A stretch of 58,260 nucleotides of DNA from Porphyra umbilicalis (lineage: Eukaryota > Rhodophyta > Bangiophyceae > Bangiales > Bangiaceae): contig KV919165.1 in the NCBI GenBank assembly GCA_002049455.2, forward strand, positions 1-58,260, given 5' to 3'. Below the pieces are notes generated by a model, which made no database searches, was not told where the DNA came from, and was given only the letters and a program-made list of their open reading frames with translations. Positions within the stretch are counted from its first letter, which is position 1, and the number at the start of each line of letters is the position of its first letter. Positions 22,288-32,782 of this stretch are shown here, in pieces. The position numbers were made by a program, and so were the translations under genes.

Positions 22288-23168
22288 GTAGGGATGTGCT
22301 GTCATAGGGCCATCGAAATTACACTGACATATTACGCCTCGCTGCCGTCACCGGTGAACCGGTGTGACAGCCGAAATTGATGTGAGTATCAGAGAGGGCT
22401 ACTGTTTCGTGAAACACTGTCGTGTCCTCGCGCAATCTGCTCTTCGGCCACACCCAACCCGCCCGCCGACCGCGCCGCCGCCACCACCACCGCCGCCGGT
22501 CTCGTCCTGAGTCTGGTGCACACGACGTCGCCAACGACCATTTCTTGCCACCGCTACACCTTCCCCCCCCCCCCCCCCCCGCCGCCGCGTCGCCTGCACC
22601 TCTACTTGTAGGAGATGTAAACATGTGCTCGCTTTTTGTACTCTACCCATGGCTCGAGTTCATGTCACCTTGACTGCTGTCGTTGCGGTCGGATCTGTGC
22701 CGCTCGAGTGCCGTACATTTTCGCTTCGATCCTCTGCTCTTTGCTCTCTCCCCCCTCCCCCCTACCCCCCCCGTCTCTTCATGCACCAGTGGGTTTCGCC
22801 TATCCCCCCTCTTCCTTGACCCATGCTGCCTCTCCCCCACCCCTCAACTATTCCTTCACTGCCGGGGGGGGGGGAGGGCGGGCGGTGGGATGGTGCGTGC
22901 GGTTGCCTGGGGGCTATCGGCTGTTGCGCGAAGGCGTGGCGGGCAAGGCGGCGGGGTACGCGGGTGTGGTGGTGGGGGCAGATAGGGGACGCAGATGCGG
23001 AGGGGGGCGGCAGATCGGGCTCGTAGAGGCGCGGGGTGGGGCGGCTGGGGCAGGCGGATGTGATGCGGCGGGGGGGGGGGGGGGGGGGCGGCTGAGTCGG
23101 GCGCGGAATAACTTGGCGGCGTCTTGTCCATTTTTCGCTTCTATCATAAGACTTGTTTTCAACGGTCC

Positions 23169-25247
23169 TCACTCGTTGTCATCACCATTCACTACACCCT
23201 CAACTATCGCGTCAAACGCAGCCGGCGCTACCTCTTCAATATCACCTGCGTAATCTTCCTCTCCCGCGCCCTTGGTACCGTCGGCAAGAGCGGGGGGCGC
23301 CGCAGGAGCTTGGTCCACCGCAGCCATACCCAGTCGCTCCAAGAGCATGTGCTCCGCGCACGACCGTCCGTACGACGCGATGATGTCCACCCGCGCTAGT
23401 TGTGCGCTGTTAAACATAATCCTCGTCTGCATATCCGCTTTGGCAGGGTCGAGGCGGTTGCGAACCGCCGTGTGCACGAGCTTCGCCGCTTTAAAGGCCC
23501 GTTCCCTGCCAGCAGCCGACGGAGGAAGAGCAAAAATCCGCAGAGCGACAACACGCAAAGTGGGGAAAGGCTCTCCCATAAGCACCCACCACTGTGCGGG
23601 GTGCAAATCACGCCCGGCAAAGGCCACGGGGAGATGCTCTGCGTACGTCAAAAATGCCGCCAGGTCCCTGGACAGACGCAGCGAGTAGCTGGCGTCGTCG
23701 CCAGCCAAAAAATCGACCGCCCTGCCCCTCAGAGTGGGCAGCGTCGTCCCGTCCCACTGCATTGCTGCCACCCGCTGGCGTACAGGACACCAAAAAGGGT
23801 CCAGATAAAACGCGAGGACCAAAAGGGGGTCCTGTATCAGCGACAACCGACGGCCAAGAGAACCTTGGATGGATGACCGCGCGGCTACCGGCAGCTCCGC
23901 AAACGATTGGTCAAGGCACAATCGCAGCGCCGAAAAAATGCCCACCGCGGACGACAGCGGTGCTGCGTCGGCTTCCAACACAGCGACAGATGACGCCAGG
24001 GCTTTCAGGAACGGCACACACTTAGCCAATGACTGCTCGGTGGTCGGGCTGTCAATGATGGTCTCAACTCTGGGAAGTATGCGGATGCGTGCCGCTGGGG
24101 GTTCATGTCGGTTGTCCGCCAAGGTGCGACGTAGCGCCAGGAGATTGGCCAGCACCGAGGTGATCGTGGCGGCCTCCCCCACCCAGCGAGTACGGCTGTA
24201 AAGCTCCAGCGACCCAATCTTGGCCCCGGCGTTGCGTAGCTGTTGTGCATTGCGTGCCAGCAATGCGCCTGCCCGCGTGCTGCGGGTGAAGAACACACCA
24301 ACAGCGACGCTGTCTCGCAGAGCCGACTTGATCGGCTCAATCAGCGCAAGATCCTTTGCCACCAAGTTGCCCGGGTGGGCAGCGCACCCATATGAAAAGA
24401 GGCAGACCTTAGCGTCAACCGCTAGACGTCGTATGAGCCGCATCGGGGTTGGGTTGTCGGTCACCAATCCCCATATCCAGCACAGCGCAAGCTGGTTCTC
24501 ACGAGTGTGTCCTTGGTCAGCCCAATCGCTGAACGTGGCCCCGCCATAACGCGCCGCCAATCGCGCCTGTAGCCCTTGTGCCAGCTCCACCAGCAGGTTT
24601 TGGGCCGTCGAGCGGTCGGCGCCCAGTCGAAAAGAAGCCAGGTATAGCGCCAACGGCAAGTAGACAATAATATTGTAGACACCTTTATGTGTCACGCTTG
24701 TCATGCCGTCAATAGACACCCCACACGTGCGTGCACCTGCCATGCGCTCCGACACTTGCCCATCGCTGGTTCCGGCAGCCCCAATCAGCAGCCGTCCGCC
24801 CACCTCGTGCCGATTCCCAGGGCCTGCAAAGCGCCCGCCCGAGATGTCGAGCAGTACGTCGCGCCACGTGGGATTGTAGAAAAGGTTGAACGCGAGCCCG
24901 TGTTTGTACATAGCCGTGGCGAACTTCACCTTCCAACGCTCCGTCTCCTCGGATGGAACGGCACCGACCGCCGCCCTCACCGACGCCCCTGCTGCCCCCG
25001 CGACGCCGGGCCCCGCTCGTTTGGCGGCCCTGGCCGCGTTGTAGCGCTCCAGGTTGACGATGAGCGCCGGCTGCGCCGTCCGCGCGGCAGCACAGTTGTA
25101 GATGTGCCGCGCACCGCGGGTGATGTTCACCGCCCTCCCCTTGTACATGCACTCTACACCCGGTCACGACATGCGCAGGCGGTCGGGGGAAAAGACCACG
25201 TACCTCCACGCCGGGCTCCTAGACTCGTCCTCAGGCTCATCGGCCAT
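23169..25247 (-). pseudogene. hAT transposase (BED, DUF659 and hAT_C), one nonsense codon
   Basis: Catalyses excision and insertion of hAT elements. A start at ATG 25247 (MADEPEDESRSPAWRYVVF) gives a BED-like N-terminus, but TGA at 25166-25164 interrupts it before CMYKGRAVNITRGARHIYNC. From there 659 codons are open. The RNase-H-like core keeps its acidic residues: CGVSIDGMTSVT (first Asp), GLVTDNPTPM (second Asp), the CxxH-type CAAHPGNLVAKDL, YSRTRWVGEA, and the C-terminal dimerisation motif ALPPSAAGRERAFKAAKLVHTAVRNRL with the third acidic residue in RERAF. The protein ends in an acidic tail (GAGEEDYAGDIEEV). It lies inside the outer hAT element, in antisense orientation to this strand. An internal start at Met 25148 could yield a protein without the zinc finger. 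Otherwise the copy looks young. Confidence 0.9.
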
Positions 25248-25629
25248 GGCGGGAGGGAATTGTAGGGGTAAGGAGAGGGTGCAACCAAAGACAGGGTGCT
25301 GCAGTGCGGGGGTGACAGAGCGTAACTGCGGGAAGTGGGAGGGTGGCGGAGAGCGATGCTGCGATCCACGCCGAGGGTGAAGGTAGCTGCGTGACGAAGC
25401 TCAAGTGCATCTGCCGACGCCGTGCGCTGGAGGTGGGTACCCAAACGGAACCTTCTTGTGGTCATTCGGGGGTGTCGGTTTGAGCAAGGAGAACGAGGGT
25501 GCAGATTGCCACGTTGTGTAATACGCCCTGTAATACGCATGACGTGAAAGACATGAAATCAGCCCCTGTGGTGCGTCACGCGTAATTACGGTGTATTACA
25601 GCCACGTTTCGCGTATTGAGCCATCCCTA
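25248..25629 (-). other. 5' and subterminal region of the outer hAT
   Basis: 382 bp between the transposase start and the element's right end. Motifs CGTAATTACG, GTGTATTACA and TGTAATACGC repeat near the terminus (25515-25615) and resemble hAT subterminal binding sites. The transposase promoter should be here; no clear TATA box was found. Confidence 0.5.
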
Positions 25630-25715
25630 GTCACGTGAATCTTCTGTAGGTACTCTGACAAGAGACAACGCTGCTCAGACACAATACAGTCAATATCCGG
25701 TTTTATGCGCTCCAG

Positions 25716-25735
25716 TTATATGACATGTCATATAA
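25716..25735. repeat. Perfect 20-bp palindrome
   Basis: TTATATGACATGTCATATAA is self-complementary. It lies 80 bp outside the hAT duplication and may mark a site or end of the pogo-type element to the right; function unknown. Confidence 0.6.
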
Positions 25736-25854
25736 GTGGAAGATTCTCGATCGACATTCTCACCGCGAGCGTCAGCGGATCATCCGATCGTCAAGTGGCA
25801 CACAGTCCGGTCCACAGGAATTGAAATTCCATCGGAATCCCACGGTCAGGACCT

Positions 25855-25960
25855 CCCGTCGTCGGCCCCACGGTCCAGGACCCGCCGTCGTCGGCCCCAC
25901 AAGCCAGCACCCACCGTCGTCGGCCCCATCGTCGTCGGCCCCACCGTCGTCATCCCCACC
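25855..25960. repeat. Short GTCGTCGGCCCCA tandem repeat
   Basis: About five irregular copies spaced 15-27 bp. Read plus it encodes Ser/Pro repeats, but no gene is supported. Confidence 0.5.
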
Positions 25961-28009
25961 GGTTTCGGCTCCACCGACGCTGCACTCCCGTTTTCGGCCC
26001 CACCGCCTGTTGGCCCTTGGTCAACTGATCTCTGTCACACCGACCGCTTCCACCCCGGTTGGATGACAGTATTGGAGCCTTGAAAGCGGTACCGACCGTA
26101 CGGGGTTTTTCGTGGATTGACGTGGTTTTGAGTCTAGCGAGCGGGCGCTTAAGATTTCTTCTTTCGGTTTGTAGTTCCTACTCTTTTGGCTCTTGCAATG
26201 ACGGATCCTTGTCTGCTTGTGTTCGTTTTTCAGCTCATTGTGTTATGTGCGTGCGCCAGCCTGTGTGCCAGTGCGGTCGTTATTCCCACAGTTGCTTCCC
26301 CCTCCCAGGACCTTCCAGACACTTGGCGTCGCATGAACGATGTGGCCGCCGCGGCGGCAACAGCGGCCACAGAGGAGGTGTGTCCAAGCCCATCACCAGA
26401 AACCGTTCAGGTGATCCGTATAGCTGCTCGCGCGGCGACGGCGGCAACTGCTACGGCGATCAGGGCTGAGGATTTGGAGACATCTGCCTCGCCGTATTGT
26501 CCACCTCCATCGGTGAACGCTGTGGCGGAGGCGGCACACACGCAAGGCGTTGGTGGTCCCGACGAGCGCGGTCCGTGGGGCGCCGTGGCGCGCGGGCAAG
26601 GCAGCGGGCGGCGTGGGCGGGGCGGTGGTGGGCCCGGAGCTGGCGCGGTCCGGGGCGGTATCGAGCGCCCAGGTTCGAGGGAGGGGCGTAAGCCTTGAAC
26701 ATCCATTCCCTTAGGTGACAAAATCGCCCTTATTGATATCAAGGTCGATGGCCACACTTGGCCGGAAACCCTGGACATGTTCCGGCTTGATATTAGCATA
26801 TCGGCGGCTCCAGGTATCTACCGGAACCGGGATAAATACAAGGGTCGAGCTGCAGCGTCGGAGGACCTATCGGCGATGCGTCTTCGTCCGTCCTACTTTG
26901 AGGGCATCTCCCAGACCTTGTGGGCCTGGTACAAGACCTTGCAGCGCGTGGGCGGGCGGCACCTTCCCGTGTCAGGCGGCCTTTTGGAGGCCCGGGCTCG
27001 GAGGATTGCAACGGAGCTGGGGGTCACCGGTTTTAAGGGGTCCCCCCACTTCATCCAAAACTGGGCGGCTCGGCAAGACCTGCGCAACGTGGCCCTCTGG
27101 GGGGAGGGGGGGTCGGCGGACGTCGTAGGAGCGGCACTGCGCATCGCCGAGATTCGGGCGGCACTCGATTCCTACCCGGCGGACCGAATCTACAATATGG
27201 ACGAGACGGGGCTATTCTACCAGTGCATCCCCAACCGAGCGTACACCCAGGCGGGTCAACGGCGGCAGGCGAGGGGCATGAAAGCTATGAAGGCTCAAGA
27301 CCGCATTACCCTCGTTTTGGCGTGCAACGCAACCGGCACCCAGAAGATTCCAATCGCCATCATCGGAAAGCCACAGCAGCCACTTTGTTTCAAGCCTTCT
27401 CGTCAGCCGTGCCCGCTCCCGTACTTCTCTCAGAAGAGCGCGTGGATGGACGCAGACATTTTCAAGTCCTAGTTTGAGACGGTCTTCCTACCGGCGGTGC
27501 GGGCCCGCACGACGCAACCAGTAGTCCTGGTGTCGGACAATTGGGGTGCGCACGGCGATCTCGAGTGCGAGCAAGTCAAGTTCCTTGCGCTTCCACCCAA
27601 CTGTACATCCGTCTACCAGCCACTGGACCTGGGGATTATTGCTTGCCTGAAAAGAAGGTACAAGCGGCGGCTTTTGGACCTGGTGGTGGCTGCGTTTGAC
27701 GCAACCGTAGGTGTTCGCGCGTCGGCCGGTGCCCCCGATGCAACGGACGCGCCTGGCCGGGCGGCGGATGTGGCGGGAGCGCCGGACACCTCTCCAACGA
27801 CAAATCGCACGGCGGGCTCCGTGATCGACGGCGGTGAATCCAATGGGGGGCCCACGGGGTCGGTGCGCACGGGCGAGGCGGCGATTGAGGTCACGTCCGG
27901 TGGCGCTTTGCGCTTGCGTCGGTGGCTTTCTCAGGACGGTTCGTGGCCAACCATCAACGACCAACCGCCCGAAGCATTGGGTGCGGCATCCATTGCTGCC
28001 CGCGGGGCG

Positions 28010-28153
28010 GAGCGGCGCGCGGCGCGGCTTGCTGTGCGGCGGGCGGCACGCAGTGCTGAGCGGCGCGCGGCTCGGATTGCAGTGCGGCGGGCTGCACGCA
28101 GTGCCGAGAGGCGCGCTGCTCGAATTACGGTGCGGCGGGCGGCCCGGGATGCC
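28010..28153 (+). repeat. Three 48-bp coding repeats, Arg/Ala-rich
   Basis: Units 28010-28057, 28058-28105 and 28106-28153 encode (A)ERRAAR(L/I)(A/T)VRRAAR. The third copy has diverged most. It lies in the C-terminal region of the pogo-like transposase and could aid DNA or nuclear binding by charge. Confidence 0.85.
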
Positions 28154-28465
28154 ACTCGCCTCCCAGAGAATGGCAGCGCTTCATTGGCGGCGGCCGGATC
28201 GGCAAGCGCAAGCAACCCATCTGCGGTGGTGGGCGGTCCGGGTATCTGGGGCTGGCCGTCGGACTGGCCCGCCGCCCCAGATTCGGCGCCGCCGAAACGT
28301 CGCCGCTCATCCACTCGCCGTGCACGGGTTGAGATCCGCGGTGTCCGGGACGGCGCAGGGGCCCATCTCCAAGACGCGTCAGAGATTGTGCAGGAGGAAT
28401 GGGAGGCGGTGGAACCTTCCACAATCGCTCATTGTTGGGTGAAGTCGACAATTCTACCTCACGCG

Positions 28466-28473
28466 CTTGCTAC
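28466..28473. repeat. 8-bp target-site duplication of MITE, left copy
   Basis: CTTGCTAC, repeated exactly at 28856-28863 on the other side of the MITE. Confidence 0.9.
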
Positions 28474-28855
28474 TAGGGTTGCTCAGAACGCTCAGGGCGC
28501 CGTTAAGGGCGTCGTTAAGGGCGTCACCAGGGCGTCATTTGGGCGTCGTGCGCCCCTAACGCCCCAACTCAAAAGGGCGTCAACAAGGCGTCGCGAAGAG
28601 GAAGTCTTCAGGGGGGTCCACATGATTCAGCAGGTGGCGGCTGTGCACCTTGGTTGGGGACAGGCACCCAGTCTGGACACAAAAATGAGATATGAGAGCC
28701 CGATATGGGTGCTACTTGAACGATATGGCGAATATTGAGGGTGCTACTTGGGGCGTCGTGAGGGCGTTTTGGCTGCCTAATGGGGCGTCAGTAAGGCGTC
28801 ATATCCGTCGCGCGCCCCTGACGCCCCCGAAATAGGGGCGTCGTGTGCAACCCTA
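28474..28855. mobile_element. Complete nonautonomous hAT MITE inside the pogo-like gene
   Basis: 382 bp with TAGGGTTGC at the left and GCAACCCTA at the right, and CTTGCTAC duplicated on both sides (28466-28473, 28856-28863). An 8-bp duplication and a TAGGG terminus are hAT hallmarks. The ends are packed with GGGCGTC motifs in both orientations. It has no coding capacity. It interrupts the transposase's C-terminal coding; removing it with one duplication leaves the same frame open (PHALA before, TTVTALHSEY after). Confidence 0.93.
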
Positions 28856-29215
28856 CTTGCTACAACGGTGACTGCCTTGCACAGCGAGTACCGTGCATCA
28901 TCTCGTGAGATTGGTGATGACGTCAATGCAGTCGTGTCTCTGATGGGGGATTGCCGATTTGGTTTGCAGGCCTTCGCTAACACGCGAACTCTTGCGCGGG
29001 AGATGGCGGTGCAAGACTGGCTGTCCATGGAGGACGATGAAGGGGTGCTGGCTGCAACGGCAGATGAGATTGCGTTTGCCAGAGGTGCGAGGGGTATCGA
29101 CATGGAGGGTGGAGGGAGCGAGGATGAGAAGAGCGAGGACTTGTCGGACAGTACCGACTCGGACGGTGAGGAGAGTGAGTACCCGTCCGACCCGTCCAAT
29201 CCCGAAGATGAGTGA

Positions 29216-30299
29216 TACTTTTTTTTGTCGTGTTCGTCTGTCCCCTTCAACAAACAAGTCACGCCTGTAGCATACACAGACGTAGTCCTGCGTTTTTGTT
29301 CCATTCACTGGGGGGGTAGAGGGGGGAGGGGGGGTGGAGGTCCCTATGAATCGCCAAGTCGGACAGATGAAAGCACGGGTCTGCCTCGACTTGATGTGCT
29401 CTTGCCACGCCTAGTTAAGACCGCCTCCAGCGGCACTTTGGGATTTCAGGGCCCAGGAAGCCACCTGATTGGATTGGTCCAAGAATTTCGGCTTTCTATT
29501 GGCGGTTGCCCTGGCCGGCAGTGGGGTTGGAAAAAAACGCACTTACTGCTTCCACGTCCTCAGTTTTTCCTGCGAGAGTGGATGTGGGCCAATCAGCGCA
29601 TGACGCCTACTGAACAGGCGAGATGCCCTTGAGTCGACTCCCAGTGAAAGCCGGTCTCTGATCTGTCTTCGGCTCTCATGCGAAAGAGATGACATCCGAC
29701 GAGCCCAGTTCGAAGAAGATGCAGTTTGCTGCCTGAGCCGATAGCGGTCGGGTGGGTTCTCCTCATACTATTGGGTTCAACTCAGAGCGCTGATCACGAT
29801 GATGCCAAAAACATACAGTCCACCCAAGACTATCAACAAAAGAACCCAGAGTAATTGGACTGCCTTCGTTGACGGCAGAGCTGGTGTTGTCCGGTCCTGC
29901 TGACCGCACATCATGGTTGTATGCAGATCCTCCTTTACCATATAGTTATTGAAGTCCAGGGCTGGCCCCCAAGGTGCTTGGAAACAAAATGGGCGAAAGG
30001 AGAGGCCGCAGGATGGCGGCACAGCGATCAAGAGCACGGTGCGGGATGATCCGGAGACGGGCGGACGTGGTGGCGAGCAAGACGGGCTGCCAAATCGCCG
30101 CTCCGACACGAGAGTGTCGACCAGAGCCACTGGAGGCCACACCAGAATCGCGGCGCTTTCAGGCAACTTCTGTAATGGCATCTTGCTTTTCAAATCCAAA
30201 AGAGCCACCTTAACTAGGCGAGTTGCACAACGAAGCCGTGGCTTCACATCGAACAAATTCCATAATTTGCTCCGTCCTGATGCGATCGACCGGCGACTC
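29216..30299. other. No gene supported
   Basis: One minus-strand frame (30391-29777) ends in a strongly hydrophobic segment (LLWVLLLIVLGGLYVFGIIVI) that would make a tail anchor. Its N-terminal half is a translation of the GGTATACC inverted repeat, so I do not accept it as a gene. The rest is unremarkable. Confidence 0.35.
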
Positions 30300-31202
30300 A
30301 GGCCCGTTCGCAGTTGCAAACCGTGTGACGGTATACCAGCGTGACGGCAGTAAATATCTGCGAAAGACCTTTGGCGTACCGTCTCGCACATAAAACCAAG
30401 TACACAATTGTATTCGCCAGAGAGGTAGGATTTCTATCGCCATCAGGCGCGGACAAGACCGACCATCGAACCATCCACCGCGCTACCGACCGCCATGCAG
30501 CTTGTCAACGCACGGCGACCGCCAACATGGACCCTTTCCCCACCCTACGCGCGGGCGCCTTCGTGACGTCGCTGGCGGGGGTAGTGCACTCTAGCCCGAG
30601 TATCTTTTTATCACCCACTCAATACACAACCACTCGCGTTTCTTTTTCTCATGTGCGGGCTCGTTACGGTCCCCACTTTGAGCGCGCAGTGCGCATGTCT
30701 GACGGCGCGTTTCATGCCTTGCTGGGCATTTTGCGTCCTCGCTTGCCTCGCCCCGGTCTCTCGGCAAGTGTCTACCGCCATGGCGGTCAGCTACCGTGTC
30801 GCGCGCCGCGATCGGTGTTCCCAACGGATGTGGGGTGGGGGGGAACGGTGTGCAGTTTGAAAGGGCGGCTGGTGGGGAAGGTTGCAGCGAACAGTGCCAT
30901 GCAGCGCGGTGCGTCTCGAGTGGGCTGCGGTGCGCGGGTCGACTTCTCAGGCCCACTCGCAGCGGCGTGTGTCGAGAGGAGCTTCCGGATTGTCGACAAT
31001 TCGTTTGACAGTTCTTGCAAGAGAGGAATTTTAAACACACAAGACGTGCAATTCCCCGTTCTCAGACGGTATACCGCGGTATAAACATACGCAAGGATCC
31101 CGCGTATGTCTGTACCGGTATACCGTCGCGTGACGGGCTCGGCCAATCAAATCAACGTTACGTCGGTATACCGTCACACGGTTTGCAACTGCGAGCGGGC
31201 CT
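30300..31202. repeat. 38-bp inverted repeats with GGTATACC ends, 903 bp apart
   Basis: Left arm 30300-30337 and right arm 31165-31202 match at 37 of 38 positions as reverse complements (AGGCCCG[T/C]TCGCAGTTGC...GGTATACC). The interior holds two further GGTATACCG sites flanking an imperfect hairpin at 31067-31127. It also has a short plus-strand coding-like piece at about 30630-30765 (SHVRARYGPHFERAVRMSDGAFHALLGILRPRL) that resembles the N-terminal region of PIF-type transposases. No clear target duplication was found at AGGCCC, so the element type is unsettled. Confidence 0.6.
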
Positions 31203-31475
31203 CAAAGGCAGGTGGTGACAGCAAGTCTGGCGATCGCCCTGATCTCATTCATCACGCGATCGATTGCGGTGGTGGGCCTCGCGCGTGCATCGCTGGAGAG
31301 GGGCTACAAAGTGCGCAGGGGTGTCATATAACCGGGTATTGACTGTAGAGACTTTTTGCAGGATCGCCGTGGGACGTTTGTGGGCCGTTTGTGGGATCGA
31401 CCACCGGATATACGACCTGTAAGGAGATGGATATGGCTGCGGATACGAGCCGGCCTCCCACGGACATCTCACGTG

Positions 31476-31500
31476 GTGGCTATTCTAGAAAAATAGCCAC
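31476..31500. repeat. Perfect 9-bp-stem hairpin
   Basis: GTGGCTATT-CTAGAAA-AATAGCCAC, 130 bp inside the left end of the Harbinger-type element, with an outer CCCACG...CGTGGG pair around it. Confidence 0.6.
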
Positions 31501-31804
31501 GGCCCGTGGGAAGGCCGAGCCGACCCCGTTTGCCCCGAAACCAGGTGATTCTGCCCTTCAGAGGAGTTCAAGAATCGGACGAGAATAACCGATCCAATCT
31601 CTCGGCCTCAAGCTCTGATCGTCTTTCCACCGCAATGAGAATATAGAACTTGCAGCATCGTACTTGATTTCAAATAGCTGACAAGATCTTGCCGCACAGC
31701 CAACACAAGCTCTGGGCCTCGCTCTCGACGAGGCTCTTCAACCGGAGCTCTTCAGTGATTGCTCTGTGCAGCATATGTTCTTACAGTAGTAACTGCTGCC
31801 TATA

Positions 31805-32020
31805 AACGCTTCCCGCCCGCATCCCCGCCAACCCCGCCACTCCCGCACCCCCGCCAACCCAGCTGCTCCTTCACTCCCACCTACCCCTCCACTCCCGCAC
31901 CCCCGCCAACGCCGCCAATACCACATCCCCGCCAACACCGCCACCCCTGCACCCCCGTCAACCCCTTCATCCCCGCTACCCCCCGCCAAACCCGGCACCC
32001 CCGACACCCCCCCCACTGTC
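31805..32020. repeat. C-rich minisatellite (CACCCCCGCCAAC-like)
   Basis: Irregular 13-17-bp units of ACCCCCGCCAAC type. All three plus frames give Pro/Thr repeats; noncoding. The following stretch to 33150 includes the 32672-32782 palindrome and no gene. Confidence 0.65.
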
Positions 32021-32671
32021 TCTGCAGCAACCGCACGCCGTTTACCGCAAGGACAAGAACCACCAATGGCAGCCAGAGCACGAAGAAAATGAGTGAGCAT
32101 GACACATAGCAGCGGTCAGACGCGTGATCAGGGGGCTGGCCGCTCAGCAGCCAGGCACCGTAGCGCATCATGTCCACCCAGACCATGCAGTCCACACTCC
32201 CACCCACACACACCACTTACATTCTCAAGTCATAGCGACAGTGCAAAGACTCACCACATGCAGGCGCAGGGAAGGCGTGAGCAGGATGACGTACACAGCT
32301 AATGACGAATACCGGGGGGAAAGGGGGGGGGCAGCGACCGGGAGGGGGGCAGCGACCGGTAATGCGGAATAGGTGGCGAGCTCAAGAGGGGGATCGTCGG
32401 TAAGCTGCTGGGCGACACGTGCGAAGGGAATGGTGGGCGGGGGGGGAGACAGGGGGCGAGCGGGACAGCAGGAGGGGTACGAAGCGGTTGGGGTGGTCAC
32501 GTAGCGACCACGGAGAGGTGCACGGCTGCGAGCCAGGCAGTATTGAGTGTGTATGGCCGCGCCGACCCGGTGGGATTCCCAAAGGAGGGGGAAACCCAGT
32601 CAGCGACGACTAGGGGGGTGCGGGAGAGAGGCTCCGTAGCACGCGGGTGGGTGGTGGCGGTTGGTCGATGG

Positions 32672-32782
32672 GCGGTTGGCGTAGCGGGGGGGTGGAGTGG
32701 GCTCAGTTGATCTGATCTGCTCAGCAGTGCTCTGCTCAGCAGATCTACTGAGCCCACTCCACCCCCCCACTACGCCAACCGC
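32672..32782. repeat. Long palindrome, about 52-bp arms
   Basis: Left arm GCGGTTGGCGTAGCGGGG... and right arm ...CTACGCCAACCGC fold back almost completely around a short GTGCT centre. The inner arms contain GCTCAGCAG/CTGCTGAGC. It probably originated as a foldback MITE or an inverted duplication. It would extrude or stall polymerases. Confidence 0.8.

Larger units (their letters stand above)
20838..25629. mobile_element. hAT transposon (outer), carrying a nested hAT insertion
   Basis: Begins TAGGGAT|G and ends CATCCCTA, the typical hAT terminus, and is bounded by GTCACGTG duplications (20830-20837, 25630-25637). It encodes the transposase at 23169-25247. Without the nested element it is 3,341 bp. 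The nested insertion at 20845-22287 duplicated GTAGGGAT, which recreates the outer element's own terminus at 22289 (TAGGGATGTGCT...). Bases 22289-25629 therefore still form a complete unit with two ends. The right end reads inward as TAGGGATGGCTCAATACGCG. Only the first eight bases match exactly between termini. Confidence 0.85.
26198..29215 (+). pseudogene. Pogo/Tigger-like transposase (CENP-B HTH, Tc5 HTH, DDE_1), disrupted
   Basis: Same frame throughout. A possible start is ATG 26198 or 26333. DKIALIDIKVDGHTW...LDISISAAPGIYR is the CENP-B-type HTH (26713-26830), and YFEGISQTLWAWYKTL...GSPHFIQNWAARQ is the Tc5-type HTH. The DDE_1 core has IYNMDETGLFYQ, VVLVSDNWGAHG and LPPNCTSVYQPLDLGII, with all three acidic positions kept. 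The C-terminus has an Arg-rich repeat and an acidic tail (EDEKSEDLSDSTDSDGEE). Lesions are TAG at 27470-27472 where the family has Trp (FKS*FETVFLP), and a MITE at 28474-28855 that adds 390 bp with its duplication and a stop at 28736. A TGA at 26696 lies in a 27-bp GTAAG...TTAG stretch and may be another nonsense codon rather than a true intron. Terminal repeats were not identified. Confidence 0.85.

Noticed and set aside
25164..25166. TGA as selenocysteine or recoded Trp in the hAT transposase
   Set aside because: No stem-loop element was sought or seen and the residue is not catalytic; a point mutation explains it.
26670..26712. 27-bp intron (GTAAG...TTAG) removing the TGA at 26696
   Set aside because: Far shorter than the introns seen here (173-641 bp); a nonsense codon in a decayed transposase is simpler, though not excluded.
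29777..30391. Tail-anchored membrane protein on the minus strand
   Set aside because: Its N-terminal third translates the GGTATACC inverted repeat and no start context is convincing; only the hydrophobic end looks protein-like.
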